Source: Myxococcales bacterium | GTDB lineage: Bacteria; Myxococcota_A; Polyangia; Polyangiales; Polyangiaceae | Assembly (NCBI GenBank): GCA_016712525.1 | Contig: JADJQX010000002.1 | Span: forward strand, 1 to 25,136 | Length of the DNA stretch: 25,136 bases | Reading direction: 5' to 3' | Shown: positions 16,387 to 25,136 of the stretch, one piece after another | Layout: each line of letters begins with the position of its first letter | Numbering within the stretch: the first letter of the stretch is position 1 | Position numbers and translations under genes: made by a program | The notes under the pieces: generated by a model | Databases searched by the model: none | Seen by the model: only the letters and a program-made list of their open reading frames with translations | Told to the model about the DNA's origin: nothing

Positions 16387-17604
16387 CTACTGGTGCTCGA
16401 CGATGTAGGGAGGGAGCGTACCGCGGTACGGATCCTGATCTTTCGGCGCGAAGAGCACGGCGGCCGCGCCGATGCCCACGCCGATGACCACGACGGTGCC
16501 GATGAGCCACGGGACGAAGCTCGGGGCCTTGTCCTCGTTGAGGATGGCGGTGACGGGGCGCTCGCCGCCCTTCGGCACTTCGACGTCGAGGTTGTAGGTG
16601 TAAAAGCCATTCTTTTTGGCGGTGACGAGGTGGGGGCCCGCGTCCACCGCGCCCTCGAAGCGCGTCGAGCCGACGACCTTTCCGTCGATGAGGATCGTGG
16701 CGCCTTCGGGCTTGGTGGTGACGATGAGCTTGCCTTGGCGTTGCTCTTTGGAGAGGCCGAGCGAGACCGCGGCGGCCTCGCCCTCTTTCATGACGACCGA
16801 CTGCTTGGCCGTCGCAAATCCTGGCGCATCGGCCTCGACCACGTAAGGCTCCGAACGGATGACAAGCTTGCCCGTGTAGGGCGAGGCGCCCACCTCTTTG
16901 CCGTCGATGCGCACGGTGGCGTTCGGCGCGCCCGAGACCTGCACGGTGATCGTGCCGAGCTTGGCGATCGCCTCGAGCTTGAGCTCGATGGGATCGGGCT
17001 TTTTTCCCTGCGGGAACGATTTGACGGTCGACGCGTCGGCGTAGCCGGCCTTCTTGGCGGCGAGGCGCCGCTCGCCGATGTCGACGCGGAGGGGGCTCGC
17101 GAGCGGGGATACGCCGACCTCGACGTCGTCGACGTAGATCTTGGCGCCGGGCTCGTTCACGCTCACGACGAGCTCGACGACGAACGCCTCGAGGCCCGCG
17201 GCGGTCTCTTTGGCGCGGGTCTCTTCTTCGGGGGAGAGCTTGCCGGCGCCCTCGGAGAGCTCTTGTTTGAGCACCTCGATCGCGCGGGCGTAGTGGCCGG
17301 TGTTCTTGTCGCACACGGCGACGTTGAAGAGCACGCGCGGGTTCTTGGTCTCGCGGTAGACGTCCATGAACTCGGTGCGCGCGGCGCTCCAGTTGGCCGC
17401 CCCGTAGAGCACGACCGCCGTGTCCCATTTCGCGTGCACGGCGGGCGGCAGCTCTTCACGAATCGTCTTCGATTTCCCTGGTTTGGCCGCGGCGGGCTTG
17501 GGCTGGGCGAGGGCCGTGACCGGGAGCATGGGGGCCACGAGCGCGCCGATGAGCACGCCCGCGAGCGCGCCCGAGAGCCTGGGACGGGAAGGGATGGTTC
17601 GCAT
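16387..17604 (-). CDS. PEGA-domain envelope protein with N-terminal TPR-like region and C-terminal membrane segment
   Basis: An intact 405-residue protein. ATG at 17604 with AAAGGAA ten bases upstream. The N-terminal signal peptide ends near LPVTALAQ. Residues ~50-150 are helical with TPR-like packing (WDTAVVLYGAANWSAARTEF, NPRVLFNVAVCDKNTGHYAR). Three PEGA-type repeats follow: VNEPGAKIYVDDVEVGVSPL, VSGAPNATVRIDGKEVGASP and TTKPEGATILIDGKVVGSTR. A hydrophobic segment, FVPWLIGTVVVIGVGIG, near residues 375-395 would anchor the C-terminus. PEGA proteins are usually extracytoplasmic and often sit next to Ser/Thr kinase genes in myxobacteria. It lies 87 bases downstream of the kinase gene and 60 upstream of the vWA gene, so one transcript is likely. 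Confidence 0.88.
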   Translation of the reverse strand: MRTIPSRPRLSGALAGVLIGALVAPMLPVTALAQPKPAAAKPGKSKTIREELPPAVHAKWDTAVVLYGAANWSAARTEFMDVYRETKNPRVLFNVAVCDKNTGHYARAIEVLKQELSEGAGKLSPEEETRAKETAAGLEAFVVELVVSVNEPGAKIYVDDVEVGVSPLASPLRVDIGERRLAAKKAGYADASTVKSFPQGKKPDPIELKLEAIAKLGTITVQVSGAPNATVRIDGKEVGASPYTGKLVIRSEPYVVEADAPGFATAKQSVVMKEGEAAAVSLGLSKEQRQGKLIVTTKPEGATILIDGKVVGSTRFEGAVDAGPHLVTAKKNGFYTYNLDVEVPKGGERPVTAILNEDKAPSFVPWLIGTVVVIGVGIGAAAVLFAPKDQDPYRGTLPPYIVEHQ

Positions 17605-17691
17605 CGGCCGGGGTTCCTTTGGGGCACGCGCACGGGTGCGACGAGCCCGGAGAAGTGCGGGCGGCGAGGGGCCCGGACCCTCGAGCCTACC

Positions 17692-19306
17692 TCAGTTTTG
17701 GATGCCGGTTTGCAAGACGTGGGTGGGCTGCGGCTTTGGCGCGGCGCCGGTCGGCTTGGGCTGGGCCGCGTGGGCCGAGGCGGAGGGGGTCGCCGACGGT
17801 GCGGCCGACGTGGACGGCGCCGCCGACGCCTTGTCGGCGACGGGGGGCGGCGAGGCGATGCTCGGGAGGGCGGTGGGCTTGGGCTCCCCGCTCACGTTCG
17901 CGGGGACGGGGGCCGCCGTGAGCTTGGCGATGCCGATGGCGACCACGACCGCGGCGAGCGCGATGCCTGCGCCGGTGATGAGCATGCGCTGCGAGCCCGC
18001 TTGGGGGTCGCGCGTGGGCTGGGTGGCCGACAGGGCGGGGCCGACGAGCCGAGGTTTCCGCCTTCGGGGCGGGGTAGGTGACGTCGTTCTCGCGTGGCAC
18101 GCGCGGGGCCGCGATGCCTCCCATGGCGCTCTGGCGATCGGGCATGGCCACGGTGCCCGCGGGCCCGTGTGGAGGCGCTCCCGGTGCGGGAGGTGGCACG
18201 GAGCTCCGGCGATCGACCTCGGTCCCGGCCATGCCGAGGGTGCGCACGGCGGCCTCGGCCTGCGCTTGTGAGACGCCACCCGCGAGGGGTGTGCCGCCGA
18301 GGGACGCGCCCTTGCCGAGCTCCGAGAACGCCACGGCGGAAGGGGGAATGGCCCGAGATGCGCGCCCGGCGTCCTCCGGGGCGACGAACCTCTGCATGCG
18401 CGCGATGAGGGCGCGGCCTTTCTCGTCGGTGAAGGGCTCGAGCGCCTCGGCGAAGAGCAGCGCCGACGCGTACCTGTCGATGGGCTCACGCGCGAGGCCC
18501 TTGCGCACCACGTCCCACAACCCGGGGGGCAGATCGGGGACGAGCTCGTCGAGTGGGTCGGGATCGGCGGTGAACAGCTTGAAGAGGAGCTCGGTGAGCT
18601 GCCCGCTCTCGGCGCGGAAGGGCGTTCGGCCCGAGAGGAGCTCGTACAAAATGACCGCGACCGAATAGAGATCGCTCCGCGCGTCGACCTCTTTGGGGGA
18701 GCGCGCCTGCTCGGCCGACATGTAGAGCGGCGTGCCGAGCGCCGAGTGCGTCTGCGTGAGCGACTGGCTGCCCGGGTCTTGGATCTTCGAGATGCCGAAG
18801 TCGAGGATCTTCACGAAGTCGTCGTCGCCATCTTTGTGGATGACGAAGCAGTTCGACGGCTTCATGTCGCGGTGGATGATGTTCGTCGCGTGGGCGGCCT
18901 GGAGCGCGCGCAGGATCTGGAGCACGAAGCCCACGGCGCGCATGGCCGGGAGCCCGGGTTTTCCCTCGGCCTCGAGCACCTGCGCGAGGTCGCGCCCGTC
19001 GAGGCAGTCCATCACGAGGTACGGCGCGCCCGAGGGCAGCTTGCCCACGTCGTCCACGTGGAGAACGTGATCGCTCGCGATGCGCTTCGACGCGACGCCC
19101 TCGTTCAAGAAGCGGTCGACCGCGCCCTGAACCTCGACGTACTGCGGGTTCATGAACTTGAGCGCGACCGGTGCGCGCAAGACGAGGTGCACGGCCTTGA
19201 CCACGGCGCCCATGCCGCCCTGGCCGAGCACGCGCTCCACCTTGTATTTGCCGTCGATGACCTCGCCGGGCTGCGGGTAGGGCGACGTAGGAGGGACCTG
19301 CGACAT
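17692..19306 (-). CDS. membrane-anchored eukaryote-like Ser/Thr protein kinase, one frameshift near the membrane segment
   Basis: ATG at 19306, about 538 residues. The cytoplasmic kinase domain is complete: glycine loop GQGGMG (28-33), Lys50 in VALKFM, HRDMKPSN (145-152), DFGIS (169-173), and GTPLYMSAEQ at the APE position. A Pro/Ala-rich juxtamembrane region follows. Near 18047-18056 the frame shifts by one base, joining PAPKAET to RLVGPALSATQPTRDPQAGS. The single membrane helix MLITGAGIALAAVVVAIGIA lies near residues 440-460, and the short outer tail is Pro/Ala/Ser-rich. This is the PknB/Pkn layout but without PASTA repeats. No clear Shine-Dalgarno is seen. It is divergent from the carboxylase gene (235-base gap that must hold both promoters) and heads the PEGA-vWA cluster. 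Targets cannot be read from sequence. Confidence 0.92.
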
Positions 19307-19541
19307 GGTGAGCTTCGGAGGATAGCAGCCTTTTCGAAAGCGCGACTTTTCGGCGAGGTTTCGGCCAAAAGGGGCGTCCTCGGGGCGCCTTCGCTCGCTT
19401 CGCGCCCCTCGCGGCCGACCTCTTCCGTCGTCGTAGCCTCGGACGGCCGGGCGCGAAAGGGCCCGTTCGGGCGACACGCCGCGCGCCGGGGCCGGCTGTT
19501 TTTTCGTCGACACGACCCGCTTTTCGCTAGAGGTTTCGGCC

Positions 19542-21108
<1,567 letters not shown>

Positions 21109-21127
21109 CGGGGCGATCCGACGACGA

Positions 21128-21156
21128 CGAGGCCCGCACATGGCTGCCGGGCCTCG
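21128..21156 (+). terminator. hairpin after the carboxylase gene
   Basis: CGAGGCCCG (21128-21136) and CGGGCCTCG (21148-21156) form a perfect 9-bp stem with an 11-base loop, 20 bases after the carboxylase stop. No T-run follows, so it may be a GC-rich terminator of the type common in high-GC genomes. Confidence 0.6.
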
Positions 21157-21241
21157 CGGCACCTTGCAGGAAGTGCCCGCTTTTCGTGCTCGACAGGCAA
21201 CTCGAAGTCGTGTGTGCTCGGCGCTCGCGAAGGAGATCCCC

Positions 21242-21932
21242 ATGTCTGGCTCGTGCGCATCGCCGTCAAACCTGGTCCCGTCCCTGCGAACGCCGTGAGC
21301 CCCGTCGGCGGGGAGCCCATCGGGATGGCTTACGGGAGACGTGGCGCTCTGCGAACAGAAGCCGATGCACCGTGATCACGGTGGAGCGCGCAACCATCGT
21401 GCCGAGCTTGCCGGAGGGCGTGGCCGCCGTGAATGCCCGTGTTCGTGAACGACATCAGGAACAACGAGGCGTACACGCCCGACACGTCGAGAACGAAGGT
21501 GGTGATGCTCTCGGCGGAGGACGTCGCGCGTGGGGAGACGCCATGAGAAGGTGCTCGACGCGACCAGGGTACACTGCCTTCCCGCGGCGCCAGGGAAAGT
21601 GTCCTTCGAGGGCGACGAGCTACGCGTTCGATGCGATCCGCGACCCTGACACCGTGGAGGACGGCCGGAGGACGAAGCTCGACGACGATCAGGTGTCGTA
21701 CGCGGTCTCGTCGTACTTCGGAGGGCGCGCTCCGGCGGCAGGGGACGCCGAGGTGCACAGGCTCCTCGGCGAGCACGTCGCGTGGTGCCAAGCGCCGAGG
21801 CCCCGAGGGGGGCAACGCGTGCTCTTTTGGTTCTTACAGGCGCTCGTGCCGGGGCTCAACTGCGGCGACGGGTTCATGTACGTGACCGCGAGCGCCGACG
21901 CGAAGAGCGCGGCCGCGTGGTGGCAGTGCTGA
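21242..21932 (+). CDS. unidentified protein, several frame changes
   Basis: A strong ribosome site, AAGGAG at 21230-21235, sits six bases before ATG 21242, so a gene very probably starts here. The protein-like frame then changes repeatedly: VRIAVKPGPVPANAVSPVGG near 21250-21310, CTVITVERATIVPSLPEGVA near 21368-21430, MPVFVNDIRNNEAYTPDTSR and KVVMLSAEDVARGETP near 21434-21544, VLDATRVHCLPAAPGKVSFE near 21550-21610, then YAFDAIRDPDTVEDGRRTKL and FWFLQALVPGLNCGDGFMYV to TGA at 21930-21932. About 230 residues after correction. No signal peptide, no domain I recognise. The pieces are compositionally coherent, which argues for sequencing indels over decay, but this is unproven. Confidence 0.45.
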
Positions 21933-22031
21933 GGCGTCGACCTCGCGGATGAGGTGAATGCTGGGCCCGCGCCTGGGCCCGCGCGCCACGAAGGCGTGTG
22001 GTTCCGGGGAGCGGGCGCTATGCTGCGCGCC

Positions 22032-22479
22032 ATGGCGAACGCTGTCTCCGTCGTCGAGCACGAGCGAGAGCTCTCGGCTCCGCGGCCCGTGGTCTTCGAC
22101 CTGCTCCTCGACGCGAAGGTCGTGCGCGCGTGGCTCGCGTACGAGGGGCCGAGCTGCGCTCGTTGTGGCTCGACGCTCGCCCGGGTGGGGCCACGCGTGC
22201 ATCGTGGTGCCGTGTGCCAGGTGACTTGTAAGCGATCGGCGTACCGCGAGATCGAGCGGCCCTCGCGTATGGTGTTCGACGTGGGCATTCGCGCGGCGAG
22301 CGGCGACGGGCCCGCGGCGGACGAGTCGGCTTCCCCGAACGACGTGCGCGTGACGATGACGCTCACCGAGGCCGGCGCGGGGACGCGGGTGACCATCGAG
22401 CGTGACGCGAGCGTGAGCGCGCCGCCCGGCTTGCCGACGTGGGCCCGGATGCTGGACGCGGTGGAGGGCGTTGGGTTAG
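22032..22479 (+). CDS. SRPBCC / AHSA1-like protein, probable one-base frameshift at the 3' end
   Basis: ATG at 22032 (MANAVSVVEHERELSAPR); ATG 22020 is a possible alternative, and neither has a clear ribosome site. The pattern ELSAPRPVVFDLLLDAKVVR, then IERPSRMVFDVGI, then RVTMTLTEAGAGTRVTIERD, is that of the Bet v1-like SRPBCC fold in AHSA1/START-type proteins of about 150 residues, which bind small hydrophobic ligands or Hsp90-type partners. The open frame as given runs to TGA 22539-22541. However, removing one G from GGG near 22465 gives MLDAVEALG and a TAG at 22477-22479, a normal family ending that also stops just before the dispersed repeat begins at 22483. An unusual CARCG segment sits in the middle. 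Confidence 0.65.
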
Positions 22480-22482
22480 GAG

Positions 22483-22623
22483 GCATCGCACGGGGTGAAT
22501 GCGAGCGCCGTGCCGTGCCGGGCGATTTGCGGCTCTCCTGAAGTTTCCGCGGACTTGGCGCGAACGTCGGTCGGTTCTTTCGGTCCTCGCGGTGGCCCGG
22601 CCGGCTGGGGGTGGCCCGGGCCA
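22483..22623 (+). repeat. dispersed repeat, copy 2 (long form, about 141 bp)
   Basis: Aligns by eye over its whole length with 24224-24366, at roughly 70% identity: both begin GCATCG, share CGCCGTGCCG, then GTTTC, the exact TTGGCGCGAACGTCGGTC, then GGTGGCC-GGCCGGC and GGTGGCCC-GGCC. It starts right after the corrected stop of the SRPBCC gene and ends about 80 bases before the next gene. Confidence 0.75.
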
Positions 22624-22704
22624 TCCCCCGTCGACCTTCCCGCCCGCCCGCGCGCCCCGCGAACGCGCTTCTGCCCCAACGAGCCCATGCGCTACGATGC
22701 GCCC

Positions 22705-23303
22705 ATGGCCCGCACCGTGAAGCCTGAAGACGACAACCAAGGCGCCCAAGACTACGGCGAAGGTCCCGCCCAAGCCCAAGGCCACCAAGGCCACCAAGGC
22801 CACCAAGCCCGCAAGGCCGCCAAGCCCAAGGCCGCCACGCCCACGCAAGGCCGCGCATCCGGCCCCTTCACGCTCGCGAACGTTCGTGACCCGCTCCGCG
22901 GCAAGCCCACGGCGGCCGACAAAGCAGCTCGCGGTGGTGCTTTCCAGGCCGAGGGGCCCAGACTCCGCGGCGGAGGCGCGCGAGGACGAGCGAGGTCTCG
23001 TTCCAGCTCGTCGACGTGCTCGAGGGCAACGTCGCGCGCTTCCAGCCTCCTCGGGTGGCCCTTTGGGAGCGCCGCGCTCTTCGCTGCCGGCAAGCCCAAG
23101 GTCGTCGGCGGCGCCGAGCAGCGCGTTCCACCTCTGACGGAGGCGACCGCTGCGGCCTACGCGGCCCCTCGCCGACGCGTGCAAGGACCCCGCGAAGAAG
23201 CTCCGGGCTCCACGAGCGGCTCACCTTCCGCACGCCGCCCGAAGCGAGCGCCGCGCCCAAAGCGACGAAGGGGAGCAAGGCCGACGCCCCGGCTTCCGTT
23301 TGA
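22705..23303 (+). CDS. putative basic protein with histone H1-like Lys/Ala/Thr/Pro tail, several frame changes
   Basis: ATG at 22705 starts MARTVKPE. A shift near 22728 leads to KTTTKAPKTTAKVPPKPK and three exact KAT codon triplets (22778-22804), then Lys/Ala/Pro-rich KAAKPKAATPT. This resembles the C-terminal tail of histone H1 and of bacterial H1-like DNA-binding proteins (Hc1, BpH1, AlgP); the match rests on composition only. Downstream pieces in other frames are TSEVSFQLVDVLEGNVARF and QPPRVALWERRAL (near 22995-23075), KPKVVGGAEQRVPPLTEATA, LADACKDPAKKLR, then LHERLTFRTPPEASAAPKAT ending ADAPASV at TGA 23301-23303. About 200 residues in total. It lies between repeat copies 2 and 3 together with the next gene. 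Function unknown. Confidence 0.45.
22778..22804 (+). repeat. three exact 9-bp tandem units (AAGGCCACC)
   Basis: Units at 22778, 22787 and 22796 encode Lys-Ala-Thr three times in the frame judged correct, or Gln-Gly-His in the frame of the ATG at 22705. The Lys-rich reading agrees with its flanks. Confidence 0.8.
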
Positions 23304-24137
23304 GGCGCGCCTCGCGGAGATTCGCGCGCTCGCCGCCGCGGGAGCCGGGCTCAGGTGAGCCGCGCGTGCGACGCGCTGGGTGTGTTCCCGTCGTGGAAGG
23401 TCTACCCGAAGCGCCACCCCGACGAGCTCACGAAGGAGGAGTTAGCGCGCCTTCGCCGAGCTCTTGCTCGATCTCGACCTCCCCGGTCGATCTGCAGACG
23501 CCCGGGGCCTCTTCGATCGGGACGCGCACCTCGCGCGGTTCCCCGGGCGGAAAAAGCGGGGCCCCGGAGCGACGCGCGTTCACGTGGGCGGTCGGTCGGT
23601 CCCGGGTGGTGGGCGGTCGCGTCGGTCGGGTCAGGGGCACGTGGAGCGCGACGACGTGCTCCGTGGGTAGATGGCGCTGCCGGCCCGCGAAGGCGCTCGC
23701 CGCCTGGAAGGGATCGCGACGGGCGAGGCCTACGACGTGCTCGACGCCCACGCGACGTCGATGAAGGACGCGGGCTTCTCCGGGAAACCCAGGCGAAGGA
23801 CTACCGCACGCGCGTCGCGGGCTCCTCGCCGACGTGAGCGTCGCGCTCGGCGCCGAAGGCGAGAAGGCCGCGAAGGAGATCACGAAGAAGCTCCCGAGCT
23901 GGGGCGGTGGTGCGCAGATGCCGATCGGTCTCCTCAGCGCCGCACGCCACGCGCGAAAGCGCGGGGGCGACCATCGACCTCAGCGTTCGACGCGACCTTC
24001 CAGCGCCTCTGGGAGGTGTCGGGCCCCGACTCGTTCTACGCCCCGGTCGTCGAGGCCGAGATCGAGGGGGGCGTTGCCCCCTCCGCGCGCGAAGGCCTTC
24101 CGCGCGGGTCTCCTGGCCGACCCAGAACGACGAGTGA
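23302..24137 (+). CDS. unidentified protein(s), several frame changes
   Basis: Begins at or near the stop of the previous gene. Coherent pieces in order: EARLAEIRALAAAGAGL, then DALGVFPSWKVYPKRHPDEL and TKEELARAFAELLLDLDLPG (a shift near 23445), DARGLFDRDAHLARFPGRKK, then a poorly readable stretch 23570-23670. After that come EGIATGEAYDVLDAHATSMK, AKDYRTRVAGLLADVSVALG, KAAKEITKKLPSWGGGAQMP, FDATFQRLWEVSGPDSFYAP and AFRAGLLAD, with a TGA at 24135-24137. It could be one protein of about 275 residues or two genes, the second starting at ATG 23671. The sequence looks helical and soluble, with no signal peptide. No family recognised. The order after the H1-like gene suggests co-transcription. Confidence 0.4.
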
Positions 24138-24223
24138 CCGCCGGCGGGTGCGGGGCCGGGCGCGCGGCGGGCGACCTTGCCGGCGTGAGGGTGTCGTGGG
24201 GCCATGGAGGCTCGTCCGCGATT

Positions 24224-24366
24224 GCATCGTGGGCGGGTCAAAGCAGACGCCGTGCCGAACGGGTCGAATCGCACGTGTCTCGTGAGTTTCGCGGGCTTGG
24301 CGCGAACGTCGGTCAGATCTCCGGCGCGCTCGGGTGGCCTGGCCGGCGTTCAGGTGGCCCTGGCCG
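24224..24366 (+). repeat. dispersed repeat, copy 3 (long form, about 143 bp)
   Basis: Direct-orientation partner of 22483-22623, sharing GCATCG, CGCCGTGCCG, GTTTC, TTGGCGCGAACGTCGGTC and the GGTGGCC-type end. It begins about 87 bases after the stop at 24137. The distance between copies 2 and 3 is about 1.74 kb and encloses the two genes above. Confidence 0.75.
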
Positions 24367-24408
24367 ATCGGCGCGGTGAACGCATCCCGCGAGCCCGAAT
24401 CCGAATGG

Positions 24409-24464
24409 TTTCAGGTGTTTGGCGTCAACGTCGGTCGGATCTCCCAACGTCGGTCGGATCTCCC
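24409..24464 (+). repeat. dispersed repeat, copy 4, with 19-bp tandem duplication
   Basis: TTTCAGGTGTTTGGCG and then AACGTCGGTCGGATCTCCC (24427-24445), which is repeated exactly at 24446-24464. The left side matches copy 1 best. Relative to the core, GCGCGAAC reads GCGTCAAC. Confidence 0.75.
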
Positions 24465-25118
24465 CCGCCCACGGAGCCGTTCGCGCTCTCAGAACGTGCC
24501 CGCCGCCCCAAACGGAAGAAGCGGACCATCACCCGGCTCGTGCGCGGCGTCGCCGGGTCGAGCTCCGAGAGGCACCGTAGGCGTGAATCAGCGTTGCCCC
24601 GACGGCGATCGATCCACTCCGCGAAGCCCGCGAGCCCGATGGGCACAGGCCCGCTGCGCCGATGCTCCCGCCCGAGCCGCTTGCGCCGGCCCCGCCGATG
24701 GCGAGGCCGAGCCAGAGATGCTCGCAGTTTGCGCCCATGAGACCGAACGCCCCGGCCACGGCGAGGACCGGGCTCCGCATGTGCTCGCGCTCGCGTAGTC
24801 GGCCTTCATCGCGGCGAGGCGGCGGAGGTCGCTCGCGTCAGCCGTGTGGTTCTTCGCGCTCTTCGACGGCCTCGATCACGCTCTTGTACTGCTCCCGGTG
24901 TCGACGTCCGGGAGCGCGCGGAGCTCCGGCGTGGGCGTGGGCGGGCGGGTCGCGGCCCGCGCAGGGAGCTTTGAGGCGCTCCTCAGGCTGGCTCGGGCGT
25001 CCTCACTCCCGGCACGTGCCGTCGGGCTCGTCATGGAAGACCGTCCGGCGCGGCCGAGGTGGCTTCCGGACGTCTGGCCCTCACCGTCGGCGAAGCGCGG
25101 CGGCGGGAACAGGGTCAC
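24425..25118 (-). CDS. putative membrane protein with Gly-rich hydrophobic segments, frameshifted, possibly cut by the window edge
   Basis: Protein-like minus-strand pieces run from the right edge: VTLFPPPRFADGEGQTSGSH (GTG 25118, though the frame is open to 25136), then EQYKSVIEAVEEREEPH near 24840-24900, DASDLRRLAAMKADYA near 24790-24840, and REHMRSPVLAVAGAFGLMGA followed by LWLGLAIGGAGASGSGGSIG near 24640-24785. The last shifts into PIGLAGFAEWIDRR. The tail RVMVRFFRLGRRARSE runs on to a stop at 24425, but its final ~15 residues come from repeat copy 4. Two hydrophobic Gly-rich stretches suggest membrane insertion after a charged helical N-terminal part. No family recognised. The true ends are uncertain. 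Confidence 0.35.
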
Positions 25119-25136
25119 GAAGCGCGGCGACGAGGG

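Noticed and set aside
16339..18081. A 580-codon plus-strand open frame opposite the PEGA and kinase genes
   Set aside because: It is antisense to two clearly real genes, rich in Arg/Gly/Asp/Glu/Val from codon mirroring, and has no domain or ribosome site.
18746..19541. The long plus-strand open frame running into the carboxylase from 18746
   Set aside because: Its first 800 bases are antisense to the kinase; only the part after about 19778 is carboxylase sequence, reached through a frameshift.
22483..24464. CRISPR array or insertion sequence for the repeat copies
   Set aside because: Spacing is irregular, copies diverge, and there is no transposase, terminal inverted repeat or Cas gene.

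Overview
The window looks like a piece of a high-G+C myxobacterial chromosome, most likely from the Polyangiales/Sorangiineae side of Myxococcota. The reasons are the very high G+C content, a run of lipoproteins with low-complexity D/S/A/P linkers after the lipobox, a eukaryote-like Ser/Thr kinase next to a PEGA protein, and RCC1-repeat, fibro-slime and ricin-lectin surface proteins. This assignment is inferred from gene content, not from a marker search. I saw no rRNA, tRNA, CRISPR array or transposase.

Layout. Positions 1-2782 (+) hold the end of one gene and two lipoprotein genes, the first broken by many frame changes. Positions 2840-8930 (+) hold six more genes: an RCC1-repeat lipoprotein, a pore-former-like protein with a ricin-type lectin tail, two translationally coupled lipoproteins, a fibro-slime lipoprotein and a small lipoprotein. 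Next come a secreted three-repeat (beta-trefoil-like) protein (-, 9234-9818) and a divergent lipoprotein with one CxxCH motif (+, 10048-11580). Then tsaD and a zinc-metalloprotease lipoprotein (-, 11881-13884), followed by a minus-strand cluster of a vWA-like lipoprotein, a PEGA protein and a Ser/Thr kinase (14401-19306). A biotin-dependent acyl-CoA carboxylase beta subunit lies divergently (+, 19542-21108). From 21.2 kb to the end are poorly recognisable genes, broken by many frame changes and separated by a diverged repeat.

The frame changes are a property of the sequence as a whole. At least six sit at a run of four G or C where five would restore one continuous protein, including in conserved genes such as the carboxylase. 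I read these as consensus errors in a long-read assembly, worse near both ends of the window, and not as gene death. Many CDS entries below therefore span more than one reading frame and are given as one gene.

Working together. Only tsaD (tRNA t6A modification) and the carboxylase (acyl-CoA metabolism) are clear cytoplasmic enzymes. Most of the other recognisable products are predicted to be exported and surface-anchored. The kinase, PEGA and vWA genes look like one transcription unit linking a cytoplasmic kinase to envelope proteins. The most unusual non-coding signals are a diverged repeat with core TTGGCGCGAACGTCGGTCGG, seen four times, and a palindrome with core CTGTTCCGGCGCCGGAACAG, seen at two gene ends.
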